Origin: Actinospica sp035712985 | GTDB taxonomy: Bacteria; Actinomycetota; Actinomycetes; Streptomycetales; Catenulisporaceae | Length of the DNA stretch: 34,766 bases | NCBI GenBank assembly: GCA_035712985.1 | Contig: DASTAE010000287.1 | Coordinates: 1-34,766 of the forward strand | Reading direction: 5' to 3' | Shown: piece by piece, positions 23,114 through 31,067 of the stretch | Layout: each line of letters starts with the position of its first letter | Position numbering within the stretch: the first letter of the stretch is position 1 | Made by a program: the position numbers and the translations under genes | The notes under the pieces: generated by a model | What the model was told of the DNA's origin: nothing | What the model saw: the letters and a program-made list of their open reading frames with translations, nothing else | Database searches by the model: none

Positions 23114-23908
23114 GTGCGTCATCCTGTAGCCCACGCAGGAAAGTCCCTGCTTCCGGCTTCGTTGTTCACGGTGCTCGCGATCACGGCCGCCACGCTGTTC
23201 TCCTCGGCGGGTCCGGCCTCCGCGGGCAGCGGGTACGGCCAGCTGATCGTGAACCCGGGCACGGCCTCGCCGGGACAGACGGTCTCGATCCTGGGCGTCT
23301 GCCCGAGGAACGGCTCCACGCTGAGCGGTGTCACCTCGACGGCGTTCGCCGGCGGCTCGGCCTCGATCTCGCTCGGCTCGGAGAACTTCACCGGGAACGC
23401 GACGATCGGGTCGGTCTCACCGGGCACCTACCTCGTCACGGCGAACTGCGGATCCGGAAGCCCCTCGGTGGACATCACGGTGTCCTCGGGCGGCACGGTG
23501 AGCACGACCGCGCCGACCACGATGCCCGCCACGACCATGCCCGCCCAGACGTCGCCGACGGTCACCCATTCTTCGGCGCCGCCGATGACCAGCGCACCCG
23601 CCCCCGCCGGCAGCACCGCGGCGATGGGCGGCTCCTCCACCTCCTCCGGCCGGATGACCTCGCCGACCGGAATGCCCTCGGCCTCCTCGAGCAGCTTCTC
23701 CGCGGTCGGCTTCCCGGCCGCGAGCTCGTCGACCGGGGCGCCGGCCGTGACCAGCACGGGCGTGATCAGGGTCGGCCTGGCCGGGCAGAGCAGCCAGCTG
23801 ACGACCGTGCTCGCCCCCGCGCTGCTGGCCGGGCTCTTCGTGACCGTGTTCGCGGTCGGCTTCCTGCTGCACCGCCGACGCCGCGCCTCCGCCGGTTCCC
23901 ACAACTAG
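23114..23908 (+). CDS. Cell-surface protein with Ig-like domain, Ser/Thr stalk and C-terminal membrane anchor
   Basis: A 264-residue protein that I cannot name. Residues 1-37 are a signal peptide (cleavage near PASA-GSG). The region 38-125 looks like a small Ig-like beta sandwich with two cysteines (GVCPRNG and TANCGSG) that could form a disulfide. A Ser/Thr/Pro/Ala-rich stalk follows (about 125-225), then a hydrophobic helix at about 230-252 and the basic tail HRRRR. The layout is that of a sortase substrate, but no LPxTG-like motif precedes the helix, so it is probably just membrane-anchored. The start is GTG with a poor ribosome binding site. The next gene follows after nine bases and is cotranscribed. 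Confidence 0.8.
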   Translation: MRHPVAHAGKSLLPASLFTVLAITAATLFSSAGPASAGSGYGQLIVNPGTASPGQTVSILGVCPRNGSTLSGVTSTAFAGGSASISLGSENFTGNATIGSVSPGTYLVTANCGSGSPSVDITVSSGGTVSTTAPTTMPATTMPAQTSPTVTHSSAPPMTSAPAPAGSTAAMGGSSTSSGRMTSPTGMPSASSSSFSAVGFPAASSSTGAPAVTSTGVIRVGLAGQSSQLTTVLAPALLAGLFVTVFAVGFLLHRRRRASAGSHN

Positions 23909-23917
23909 GAGCACTTC

Positions 23918-25897
23918 ATGACTTCATCGAGTTCGCACAGGGATGAGGGCCGGCGGGCCCGGCCCGAGCCGCTGCGCCGGCAGACCCGCGCCGAGCAGGC
24001 CGAGGCCAAGCGGCAGTTGCGCTCCTGGCGCAAACGGAAACTCGGCGTGATCCTCGCGGGGCTGCCGATCGCGGCGATCGGCCTGGCCGGATACGCCCTC
24101 GCCGCGCCCGGCCGGCATCACCACCATCAGCCGCCGGCCGCCTGCTCGACGGTCTCGGCGACCGCGGCGCAGTCGGGCACGGCGATGAACCCGACGACGG
24201 GTGCGGCCGCCGCCTCGTCGACGGGCGCCGCGATGGGCGGCGCGACCTCCGCCGCCGCCTCGGCCGCCGGAACCGGCGCGGCGACCGGCATGGCCGGCAC
24301 CGGCATGAACGGCACCGGGAACGGCATGACCGGGACCGGAACCGGTATGAACGGAACCGGGACCGGCACGGCGACCACCGGCATGACGACGGGCGGCGCG
24401 GCGTCGACCACGACGGCGGCGACCGCTGCGTCCACGACGGCAGCCGGTGCCGCGAGCACGTCGGCCGCGGCCACCACCCCGGTGACCGCCACGACGTCCT
24501 GTGCCGGCGCGACGGCCACGGCGTCCGCGAGCACGACGGCCTCGGCGTCGGCGACGGCCGTGGCCGCCGCGACGCCCAACCCGAACTGCACGCTGATCGT
24601 GCCCGCCAACCCGCTCAGCGCCCAGGGCCTGGCGACGCCGTACCAGTTCGTCGCCACCAACGCCGCGATGGGCCCGTGCCACGAGGCGAACATCAACCAG
24701 AGCGCCTTCGTGCAGGCCACCGTCTACGACCCGGCCACCGGCGCGCTCAGCGTCTACGATCCGCTGGTGATCGACCAGGGCACGACGCCCGCCGCCGCGC
24801 CGGTCGTGCCGACGCTCCCGGCCAACGCCGTCGTCGGCATCTGGTTCGGCTTCAACGCCACGAACCTGACGCTGCAGGACTCCGGCGGCAGCCTGGCCGC
24901 GGGCAACTGCGTCAACGGCCTCGGCACCTCGGTCTTCGGCCAGTTCGCGTACTGCGACGCCCCGGCGTTCTTCACCGCGGTCAACCAGGGCATCGCGAAC
25001 GGGATGGTCACCGTGCCGAGCCCGGGCACCGCGGTCGACGGCCAGCCCTGTCTGACCACGCGCAACTTCGGGCTGATCGACCAGGACCAGAGCGACAACG
25101 TGACCACGTCCTACCTCGCCACCGCGAACGGCCAGACCGCGCAGAACAACGCGGCCAACATGGGCGCGCTGGCCGGGGCGACCACCCTGGCGAACCCGAG
25201 CGACAACGCCCTGCTGGACGTCTTCGTCGACCCCGCGCTGCACTGCACGCCGTGGACGGCGCCGAACCTCGGCAACAACGGCACCCCGGCCACCTCGCTC
25301 GGCCTCGACGAGATCCAGGCCAACGCCTTCCCGGCGAACCCGACCGCGCTGGTTCCGCAGAACGACCCGATGACCCTGGTCAACGGCAACTTCAGCCAGC
25401 AGAAGACGAACATGTACCGCGCGGGCGTGGACCAGAGCCAGCTGCCCGCGGGCACCACGCCGGCGGTCTACTGCGGGGACATGGACAGCATCCAGTCGGT
25501 CCGGCTCCAGCAGGACGTCAACCTGCTGATCAACCAGACCACCCCGTCGGCGGCCGCGGCCAGCAACCTGTTCACCTTCCTGGCGATGCGGTTGCAGCAG
25601 TCCTTCACCAACCTCAACTGCCAGAACTTCGGCCTGACCAACCCGGTCTCCTCCCTCGCCACCAACGGCAACGGAGTCGTGGTCGGCGCCGTCTTCGCCC
25701 AGCAGGTGAACGCGGTGACGGCCGGAGCCGGCAACCCGGCGGAGAAGTGCGTGACCATGGCCAACGCGACGGCGCAGACTGCCTGCGCCCTGGCCGCGGT
25801 CGGCGGAACCACCGCCTCCGCCTCACCGACGCCGACCATGACCGCCTCACCGCGACCGAGTGGCGACATGCATCGGCACAGCGGCCACCACTGGTGA
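23918..25897 (+). CDS. Large extracytoplasmic protein with His-rich ends and Gly/Thr/Met repeat linker
   Basis: A 659-residue protein of unknown function. A basic cytosolic N-terminus leads to one helix at 42-63, an uncleaved anchor or signal sequence, then GRHHHHQPP (HHHH at 67-70). A low-complexity Ala/Thr/Gly/Met linker runs to about residue 225. The conserved-looking domain (about 225-630) carries PYQFVATN, GIWFGFNATN, VFGQFAYC, FGLIDQDQSDNV and VDPALHCTPW, with about ten cysteines; I recall similar unnamed proteins in streptomycetes. The C-terminus is again His-rich (DMHRHSGHHW). The ATG has AGGAG six bases upstream and is nine bases after the preceding stop. The two His clusters could bind metal; this is only inference. 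Confidence 0.82.
   Translation: MTSSSSHRDEGRRARPEPLRRQTRAEQAEAKRQLRSWRKRKLGVILAGLPIAAIGLAGYALAAPGRHHHHQPPAACSTVSATAAQSGTAMNPTTGAAAASSTGAAMGGATSAAASAAGTGAATGMAGTGMNGTGNGMTGTGTGMNGTGTGTATTGMTTGGAASTTTAATAASTTAAGAASTSAAATTPVTATTSCAGATATASASTTASASATAVAAATPNPNCTLIVPANPLSAQGLATPYQFVATNAAMGPCHEANINQSAFVQATVYDPATGALSVYDPLVIDQGTTPAAAPVVPTLPANAVVGIWFGFNATNLTLQDSGGSLAAGNCVNGLGTSVFGQFAYCDAPAFFTAVNQGIANGMVTVPSPGTAVDGQPCLTTRNFGLIDQDQSDNVTTSYLATANGQTAQNNAANMGALAGATTLANPSDNALLDVFVDPALHCTPWTAPNLGNNGTPATSLGLDEIQANAFPANPTALVPQNDPMTLVNGNFSQQKTNMYRAGVDQSQLPAGTTPAVYCGDMDSIQSVRLQQDVNLLINQTTPSAAAASNLFTFLAMRLQQSFTNLNCQNFGLTNPVSSLATNGNGVVVGAVFAQQVNAVTAGAGNPAEKCVTMANATAQTACALAAVGGTTASASPTPTMTASPRPSGDMHRHSGHHW
24295..24393 (+). 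repeat. Degenerate Gly-Thr-Gly-Met repeats inside the coding region
   Basis: Repeated units around GGCACCGGCATGAACGGCAC encode variations of GTGMNGTG in the linker of the 659-residue protein. Third-position differences show that they are not a recent expansion. Probably a flexible spacer. Confidence 0.65.
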
Positions 25898-25927
25898 TCG
25901 GGCCGCTGTAGGTAGATAGGAAGAAGA

Positions 25928-25963
25928 GGTGTCGCCCCCGCGCCGCAGCCCGGGGGCGGCACC
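25928..25963 (+). terminator. Terminator after the surface-protein operon
   Basis: GGTGTCGCCCCCG (25928-25940) pairs with CGGGGGCGGCACC (25951-25963) over 13 bp with one T-G wobble and a 10-base loop, followed by GCCTTTC. It lies 30 bp after the stop of the 659-residue protein gene. Confidence 0.7.
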
Positions 25964-26017
25964 GCCTTTCCGCGTATCCGGATGCGTGCGCGCCCGCGGT
26001 CAGGGGAAGAGAACGGC

Positions 26018-26770
26018 ATGCTCTGGTTGCCGCACCGCAGTCCGGTTCCGCCGCGTGAGCAGGCGTGGATCGAGAAGATGCTGGGCTGGTGCGTCGAGCG
26101 GATCGGCGAGCCGGCGCTGCGCGGGCCGGTCGTCGAGCCGACCGCCGCGTTCTTCCCGGAGCCGTACACCGGATCGCCGGCCGACGCCCTGCGGGTCGTC
26201 GATCGCGTCAGGGCGCTCATGGGCATCGGCGCGGACCGGGTCGAGGTGGAGCTGACCGTGGACGGCATGTCCTGCGACCTCGCCGGGATGCCGCCGCACC
26301 GGACGCGCCGCGCCATCGTCGCCGGGCACTACGAGCGGCGCGGTGATCGCGGACTGATCCGCATCGATCCCGCCCAGGCCCGCGACGCCCCGCGGCTGGT
26401 CGCCGTCGCGGCCCACGAGCTCTGCCACGAGCTGCTGCTCGGCCGCGGCGGACTGCCCGGCGCGGACGGCGAGGACCACGAACCGCTCACCGACCTGCTC
26501 ACGGTCTACACCGGCTTCGGCATCTTCACCGCGAACGCTGCCTTCCGCTTCGAGTCCTACCGCGCGGGCGGCTGGCGCACCAGGACGCTCGGCTACCTCA
26601 ACGCCCCGATGTTCGGCTACGCGCTCGCCTGCTACGCGTGGCTGCGCGGCGAGCGGAGGTCGCCCGAGTGGGCCGGATATCTCGACGCCAATCCGCAGGG
26701 ATACATGAGACAGGGCGCGCGATATCTCGCGGCTAACGGCCCGTCGCCCGCTCTGGCGTCGAAAAGATGA
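26018..26770 (+). CDS. Zincin-like protein with HELCH motif
   Basis: A 250-residue soluble protein without signal peptide. AAHELCHELLLG contains the zinc-protease motif HEXXH (His133, Glu134, His137); about 18 residues later EDHEPLTDLLTVYTGFGIFTAN supplies Glu155 or Asp159 as a third zinc ligand, followed by NAAFRFESY. I recall this HExxH plus EPLTDLLTV pairing from uncharacterised proteins in diverse bacteria but cannot name the family. It is probably a cytoplasmic metallopeptidase; the substrate is unknown. The ATG at 26018 has AGGGGAAGAG just upstream and is preferred to an ATG at 25982. A strong terminator follows at once, so it is transcribed alone. Confidence 0.8.
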   Translation: MLWLPHRSPVPPREQAWIEKMLGWCVERIGEPALRGPVVEPTAAFFPEPYTGSPADALRVVDRVRALMGIGADRVEVELTVDGMSCDLAGMPPHRTRRAIVAGHYERRGDRGLIRIDPAQARDAPRLVAVAAHELCHELLLGRGGLPGADGEDHEPLTDLLTVYTGFGIFTANAAFRFESYRAGGWRTRTLGYLNAPMFGYALACYAWLRGERRSPEWAGYLDANPQGYMRQGARYLAANGPSPALASKR

Positions 26771-26776
26771 TCCCCG

Positions 26777-26811
26777 GTAATCCCTCCATTCGAAACAGGG
26801 GGATTACTTTC
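26777..26811 (+). terminator. Rho-independent terminator with T-rich tail
   Basis: GTAATCCC (26777-26784) pairs with GGGATTAC (26800-26807), extended inward by a T-G and a C-G pair, around an 11-base loop, and is followed directly by TTTCTTTT. It begins seven bases after the zincin stop. It is the only hairpin in the window with a proper T-tract. Confidence 0.85.
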
Positions 26812-26921
26812 TTTTCCGATCAACGGACGGCGGTCACGGAAAAGGTGGGTAGGCCTTACCATTCCCGTATCGCGTGCCGGTGGTGGGCCACCGCGAAGCT
26901 TTTCGCGTGCGGGAGTGTGTC

Positions 26922-29555
26922 GTGGAATCGGTGTACCGGTGGCCGCTCACGGCTCGGGCTGCCGAGCTGGAGGCGTTCGGCAGGGTCTGGAGCACCCCGC
27001 GCTGCCGTTCCGTGGTGGTGTTCGGATCTGCCGGGGTGGGCAAGTCCCGGCTGGCCGAGGAGTACTTCGCCCAGGCCGCGCGGTCCGGCGCGGTGCTCGG
27101 ACGGGCCACGGCCTCCCGGGCGGCGGCCGCGGTGCCGCTGGGCGCGATCGCGCATCTGATCCCGGCCGGCGTGGACCTCGCCGACCCGGTCCGCGGATTC
27201 GCGCAGGTCGCGACCGCGCTCGCCGGGGCCGGCCCGGGCAGGGCGGTGCTGGTCGACGACCTGCAATGGCTGGACGCCGCCTCGGCGGTGCTGCTGCGGC
27301 AGCTGATCGACGCCGGTTCGATCCGGCTGATCGGCACGGTGCGCGGCGGGGAGCCGGTCGGCGAGGCGGTCGAGGCGCTGTGCCGCGACGACACGGCGTG
27401 CCGCGTCGACCTGGCGGCGTTCGACGTGCGGCAGGTGGAGCAGGTGCTGCGCGCGGCCCTGGGCGGCCCGGTGAGTCGGCGCACCGTGCACCGGCTGCAC
27501 GACTCGAGCGGCGGCAACGCCCTCTATCTGCGCGAACTGGCCTCCGGCGCGCTGAAGGAGGGGGCGCTGGCGCACGACGGCGAGATCTGGGAGCTGGCCG
27601 AGGGCCGCACCGCGGGGACGCCGCGGCTGGCCGAGCTCATCAGCGCCCGCCTGGAATCCGCGGGGCGCGAGGGCCGCGCGGTGCTGGAACTGCTCGCCCT
27701 GTGCGAACCGGTCCCGCTGGCCGACGCCGAGGCGCTCGCCGCGATGGACGTGCTCGTCGAACTGGAGGCGGCCGGGCTCATCAGAACCCGGACCGACCAG
27801 AGCAAGACGTCCGTCTCCCTGGCGCACCCGCTGTACGCGGAGGTGCTGCGCTCCGGGCTGACCCCGCTGCGCCGCCGCCGACTGCTGCTCGATCAGGTCG
27901 AGCGAGCGAAGGCGGCCGCGGACTCCTACGCGGTCGATACGCGCCGGATCGCCGCGTGGCAGCTGGAGGCGACCGGCACCGCCGAGCCCGCGCTGCTGAT
28001 CGAGGCCGCAGCCCTCGCCCGCCACGCGCACGACTACATACAGGCCAAGCACCTGCTCGAGGCGCTGAGCGAGCGCGACTTCACCACGGCCGCGCGGCTG
28101 CTGTACGGGGACGTGCTCTGGCACACCGGCGAGCCCGCGCGCGCCGACGAGGTCCTCGCCGCCGCCGGGCGCACCGCCGAGGGCGAGCGGCAGTTCCTCT
28201 CCGTCATCATCGCCCACGCGCTCAACCGCTCCTGGGGCGAGGGCGACTACGCGGGCACGATCGACCTGCTCGCCTCGGCCCGCAAGGGCCGCACGAGCCC
28301 CGAAGTCATCAATGCCCTGCGGCACTTCGAGGGCGCGGTGCGCATCAACGCGGGCCAGACCGAGCGCGGGGCGGCCCTGCTCGACGACCTCCCGGAGGAG
28401 CCGGACGAGGCCGCCGACCGGGCCGCGTGGCTGCACGCCGCCACGATGAAGCCGGTCGGCCTGAGCTACACCGGCCGGACCGCGCGGGCCGTCGCGTGGG
28501 CCGAGAACGCCCACCGGCTGCGGCTGGGCATCGAGGAGCAGGTGCTGTTCCCGCACCCGGCGTTCCACCTGATCTCGGCGGTCGTCGCGCACAGCGCGGC
28601 GGGAGGCTTCGCCCGGGGCCGCGAGCTGGGGCACGAGACCGTCGACCGGCTGACGAAGGCCCGCGCGCCGGGGATCCGGATGTGGATGTCCGTGCACGTC
28701 GGCTACCTCGAACTGATGGCCGGTCACCTCTCGGACGCGCGGCGCTGGTTCGCGGAGGCGGCCGCGGTCGGGCGCGCGCTGCGCCGCGGCGTGGCGGTCA
28801 GCACCGCGCAGACGGGGGTCGCCGTCTGCGCGGCCCTGCTCGGCGACCTCGACGCGGCCGAGCAGGCGCGCACCGAGGCCGACAAGTACCCGGTGCTCGG
28901 CACGCACGGCCACTGGGTCACCCTGGCGGACGCCTGGATCCGCGTAGCCCGCGGCGCGACGTCCCGGGACGTGCAGGCCGGCCTGATCGAGGCCGCCGAA
29001 CAGGCCCGCGCCGCGGGCAACCTGCTCGGCGAGGCGCTGCTGCTCGCCGACCTGGCCCGCCTCGGCGCCGCCGCGCCCGCCGCCGCGCGGCTCTGCGAGA
29101 TCGCGGCGGACTTCGACGGCGGGCTCGTCCCCGCCCTGGCCCGCCTCGCCGGCGCCCTGGCTGCGGACGAGCCCGCGCGCCTGGTCGAGGCGGCCGAGGA
29201 GCTCGCGGCGGTCGGCGCCGACCTGATGGCGGCCGAGGCGGTCTCCGCGGCCTCCGCCGGGTACACCCGGGCGGGCGACGTCCGCCGCGCGACGCTCGCG
29301 GCCCACGACGTGCGACGGCACCTCGACACGTGCGGCGAGCGCCCGCACACCCCGCTGCTCAGGGACCCCAGGAGCACCGCGTCGCTCACCGAACGCGAGC
29401 GCGAGATCGCCGTCATGGCGGCGCACGGCATCCCCAGCCGGGAGATCGCGGAGACGCTGCGGGTCTCGGTGCGCACCGTCCAGAACCACCTGCAGCGCGC
29501 CTACGCCAAACTGGGCGTCACCAAGAGGTCGGAGCTGCGCCGCGTCCTCGGCTAG
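26922..29555 (+). CDS. LAL-type LuxR-family transcriptional regulator (ATPase-HTH)
   Basis: An 877-residue regulator of the LAL/STAND type. Near the N-terminus is Walker A GSAGVGKS (35-42) and Walker B VLVDDLQWLD (109-118); the middle, about 330-800, is alpha-helical with TPR-like repeats; the C-terminal 65 residues are a LuxR helix-turn-helix with LTEREREIAVMAAHG, SREIAETLRVS and VRTVQNHLQRAYAKLG. ATP binding probably controls oligomerisation and activation of target promoters in response to a ligand bound by the TPR part. I chose the GTG at 26922 because GGGAG ends six bases upstream; other in-frame starts at 26874 and 26931 are possible. It is not in an obvious metabolic cluster, so its targets are unknown. 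Confidence 0.92.
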   Translation: MESVYRWPLTARAAELEAFGRVWSTPRCRSVVVFGSAGVGKSRLAEEYFAQAARSGAVLGRATASRAAAAVPLGAIAHLIPAGVDLADPVRGFAQVATALAGAGPGRAVLVDDLQWLDAASAVLLRQLIDAGSIRLIGTVRGGEPVGEAVEALCRDDTACRVDLAAFDVRQVEQVLRAALGGPVSRRTVHRLHDSSGGNALYLRELASGALKEGALAHDGEIWELAEGRTAGTPRLAELISARLESAGREGRAVLELLALCEPVPLADAEALAAMDVLVELEAAGLIRTRTDQSKTSVSLAHPLYAEVLRSGLTPLRRRRLLLDQVERAKAAADSYAVDTRRIAAWQLEATGTAEPALLIEAAALARHAHDYIQAKHLLEALSERDFTTAARLLYGDVLWHTGEPARADEVLAAAGRTAEGERQFLSVIIAHALNRSWGEGDYAGTIDLLASARKGRTSPEVINALRHFEGAVRINAGQTERGAALLDDLPEEPDEAADRAAWLHAATMKPVGLSYTGRTARAVAWAENAHRLRLGIEEQVLFPHPAFHLISAVVAHSAAGGFARGRELGHETVDRLTKARAPGIRMWMSVHVGYLELMAGHLSDARRWFAEAAAVGRALRRGVAVSTAQTGVAVCAALLGDLDAAEQARTEADKYPVLGTHGHWVTLADAWIRVARGATSRDVQAGLIEAAEQARAAGNLLGEALLLADLARLGAAAPAAARLCEIAADFDGGLVPALARLAGALAADEPARLVEAAEELAAVGADLMAAEAVSAASAGYTRAGDVRRATLAAHDVRRHLDTCGERPHTPLLRDPRSTASLTEREREIAVMAAHGIPSREIAETLRVSVRTVQNHLQRAYAKLGVTKRSELRRVLG

Positions 29556-29624
29556 CAGGCATCGAACTCGGCGGGCCGGTGTGGACTGTGGCGCACCGGT
29601 AAGGCATGCAATAGGCTCCGGGCC

Positions 29625-31067
29625 ATGACTGAATGGGATGCTGCCGACGCCGCCGTGGCGGCGGCGGTGGCTGCGGGGGCGACGTACGCCGATGCCAGGG
29701 TGATGCACCGACGGTTCGAGTCCATGTCGGCGCGCAACGGGGATGTGGAGGATCTGACGCAGCGGGAGACCGCCGGGATCGGGGTCCGGGCGCTGGTCGG
29801 CGGGTGCTGGGGGTTCTTCGCCCTCCCGGACCTGGACGACGCGGTGGCCCGGCGGGCGGGGGCGGAGGCGGCCCGGATCGCGGCGGCCTCGGCCACCGTG
29901 CCGAACAGCGCCCGGCGGGAGGCGATGATTCCCTCGGAGCCCGAGGTCGGGTCCTGGGCCAGCGAGTGCGAGATCGATCCGCTCTCGGTCTCGCTGGCGC
30001 GGAAGGGGGACCTGCTGACCTCGGCCACGGCCGAGATGGCGAGGCAGGGGGCGGACATCGCCACCGGCTCCTACGACATCTGGGACACCGCCAAGTGGTT
30101 CGTCTCGTCCGAGGGGCACCGGATCGACCAGCATGTGCGCGAGTGCGGGGCCGCGATCAGCTCCACCGTGATCGGGGACGGGGAGACGCAGGTCCGGTCC
30201 TATCCCTCGCGGCGCGGGCAGTTCGGGACCCGGGGATGGGAGCTGGTTCAGGAGGCTGATCTGGCGGCGCACGCGGCCCGGATCGCCGACGAGGCGCGGG
30301 CGCTGACCCGGGCGCCGCAGTGCCCGGCGGGGGAGACCACCGTCATCATCGGCGGGGAGCAGATGGCGCTGCAGATCCACGAGTCCGTGGGGCACGCGAT
30401 CGAGCTCGACCGGATCCTGGGCTGGGAGGCCGCGTACGCGGGGACGTCCTGGCTGGATCTCGCGCAGCTCGGCAGCCTCAAGTACGGGTCCGAGCTGATG
30501 AACATCGTGATCGACCCGACCTATCCGGGCGCGCTCGGCTCCTTCGGGTGGGACGACGAGGGGACGCGGGCGCGCAAGCGCGACGCCGTCCGCAACGGGA
30601 TCTGGACCGGGGTGCTCGCGGGGCGGGAGAGCGCGGCCGTCGCCGGGCTCGACTACGCCGGGAGCGTGCGGTCCGACGGCTGGGCGCGGCTGCCGATGGT
30701 GCGGATGACGAACGTCGGGCTCGAGCCCGGGCCGCACACGCTCGAGGAGATGATCGCGGCCACCGAAGACGGGATCTACATGGACATGAACCGGTCCTGG
30801 TCGATCGACGACCGCCGGCTCAACTTCCAGTTCGGCTGCGAGATCGCCTACGAGATCAAGAACGGCAAGCTCGGCAGGATGCTGAAGAACCCCACCTACA
30901 CCGGCATCGGCCCGCGGTTCTGGGCTTCGATGGACATGCTCTCCTCGGAGATCGTCGCCTGGGGCACGCCCAACTGCGGCAAGGGCCAGCCGGGGCAGAC
31001 CGGGCACACCGGCCACCCCGCCGCTCCGGCCCGGTTCACCAACGTCCGAGTGGGGGTGCGCGGATGA
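29625..31067 (+). CDS. tldD: TldD metallopeptidase subunit
   Basis: A 480-residue TldD. The active-site zinc motif HExxxH is HESVGH at 252-257, and TPNCGKGQP near Cys451 is the conserved C-terminal zinc-binding region. TldD pairs with TldE in a hollow heterodimer that degrades unfolded peptides; in other bacteria it also trims microcin B17 leader peptides and other RiPP precursors. No precursor peptide gene is visible here, so a housekeeping role is likely. The ATG at 29625 has no good ribosome binding site; the upstream TAGGCT (29612-29617) would place a transcription start next to it, so a leaderless mRNA is possible. The stop overlaps the tldE start (ATGA). Confidence 0.95.
   Translation: MTEWDAADAAVAAAVAAGATYADARVMHRRFESMSARNGDVEDLTQRETAGIGVRALVGGCWGFFALPDLDDAVARRAGAEAARIAAASATVPNSARREAMIPSEPEVGSWASECEIDPLSVSLARKGDLLTSATAEMARQGADIATGSYDIWDTAKWFVSSEGHRIDQHVRECGAAISSTVIGDGETQVRSYPSRRGQFGTRGWELVQEADLAAHAARIADEARALTRAPQCPAGETTVIIGGEQMALQIHESVGHAIELDRILGWEAAYAGTSWLDLAQLGSLKYGSELMNIVIDPTYPGALGSFGWDDEGTRARKRDAVRNGIWTGVLAGRESAAVAGLDYAGSVRSDGWARLPMVRMTNVGLEPGPHTLEEMIAATEDGIYMDMNRSWSIDDRRLNFQFGCEIAYEIKNGKLGRMLKNPTYTGIGPRFWASMDMLSSEIVAWGTPNCGKGQPGQTGHTGHPAAPARFTNVRVGVRG

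Noticed and set aside
23800..23908. Sortase-anchored protein
   Set aside because: The helix plus HRRRR tail fits, but no LPxTG, LAxTG or similar motif precedes the helix.
26856..31016. A 1386-codon open frame on the minus strand, antisense to the LuxR and tldD genes
   Set aside because: Long antisense frames arise in GC-rich genes because stop codons are rare there. Its translation is low-complexity Arg/Gly/Ala/Pro without family motifs, while the plus-strand genes have clear domains.
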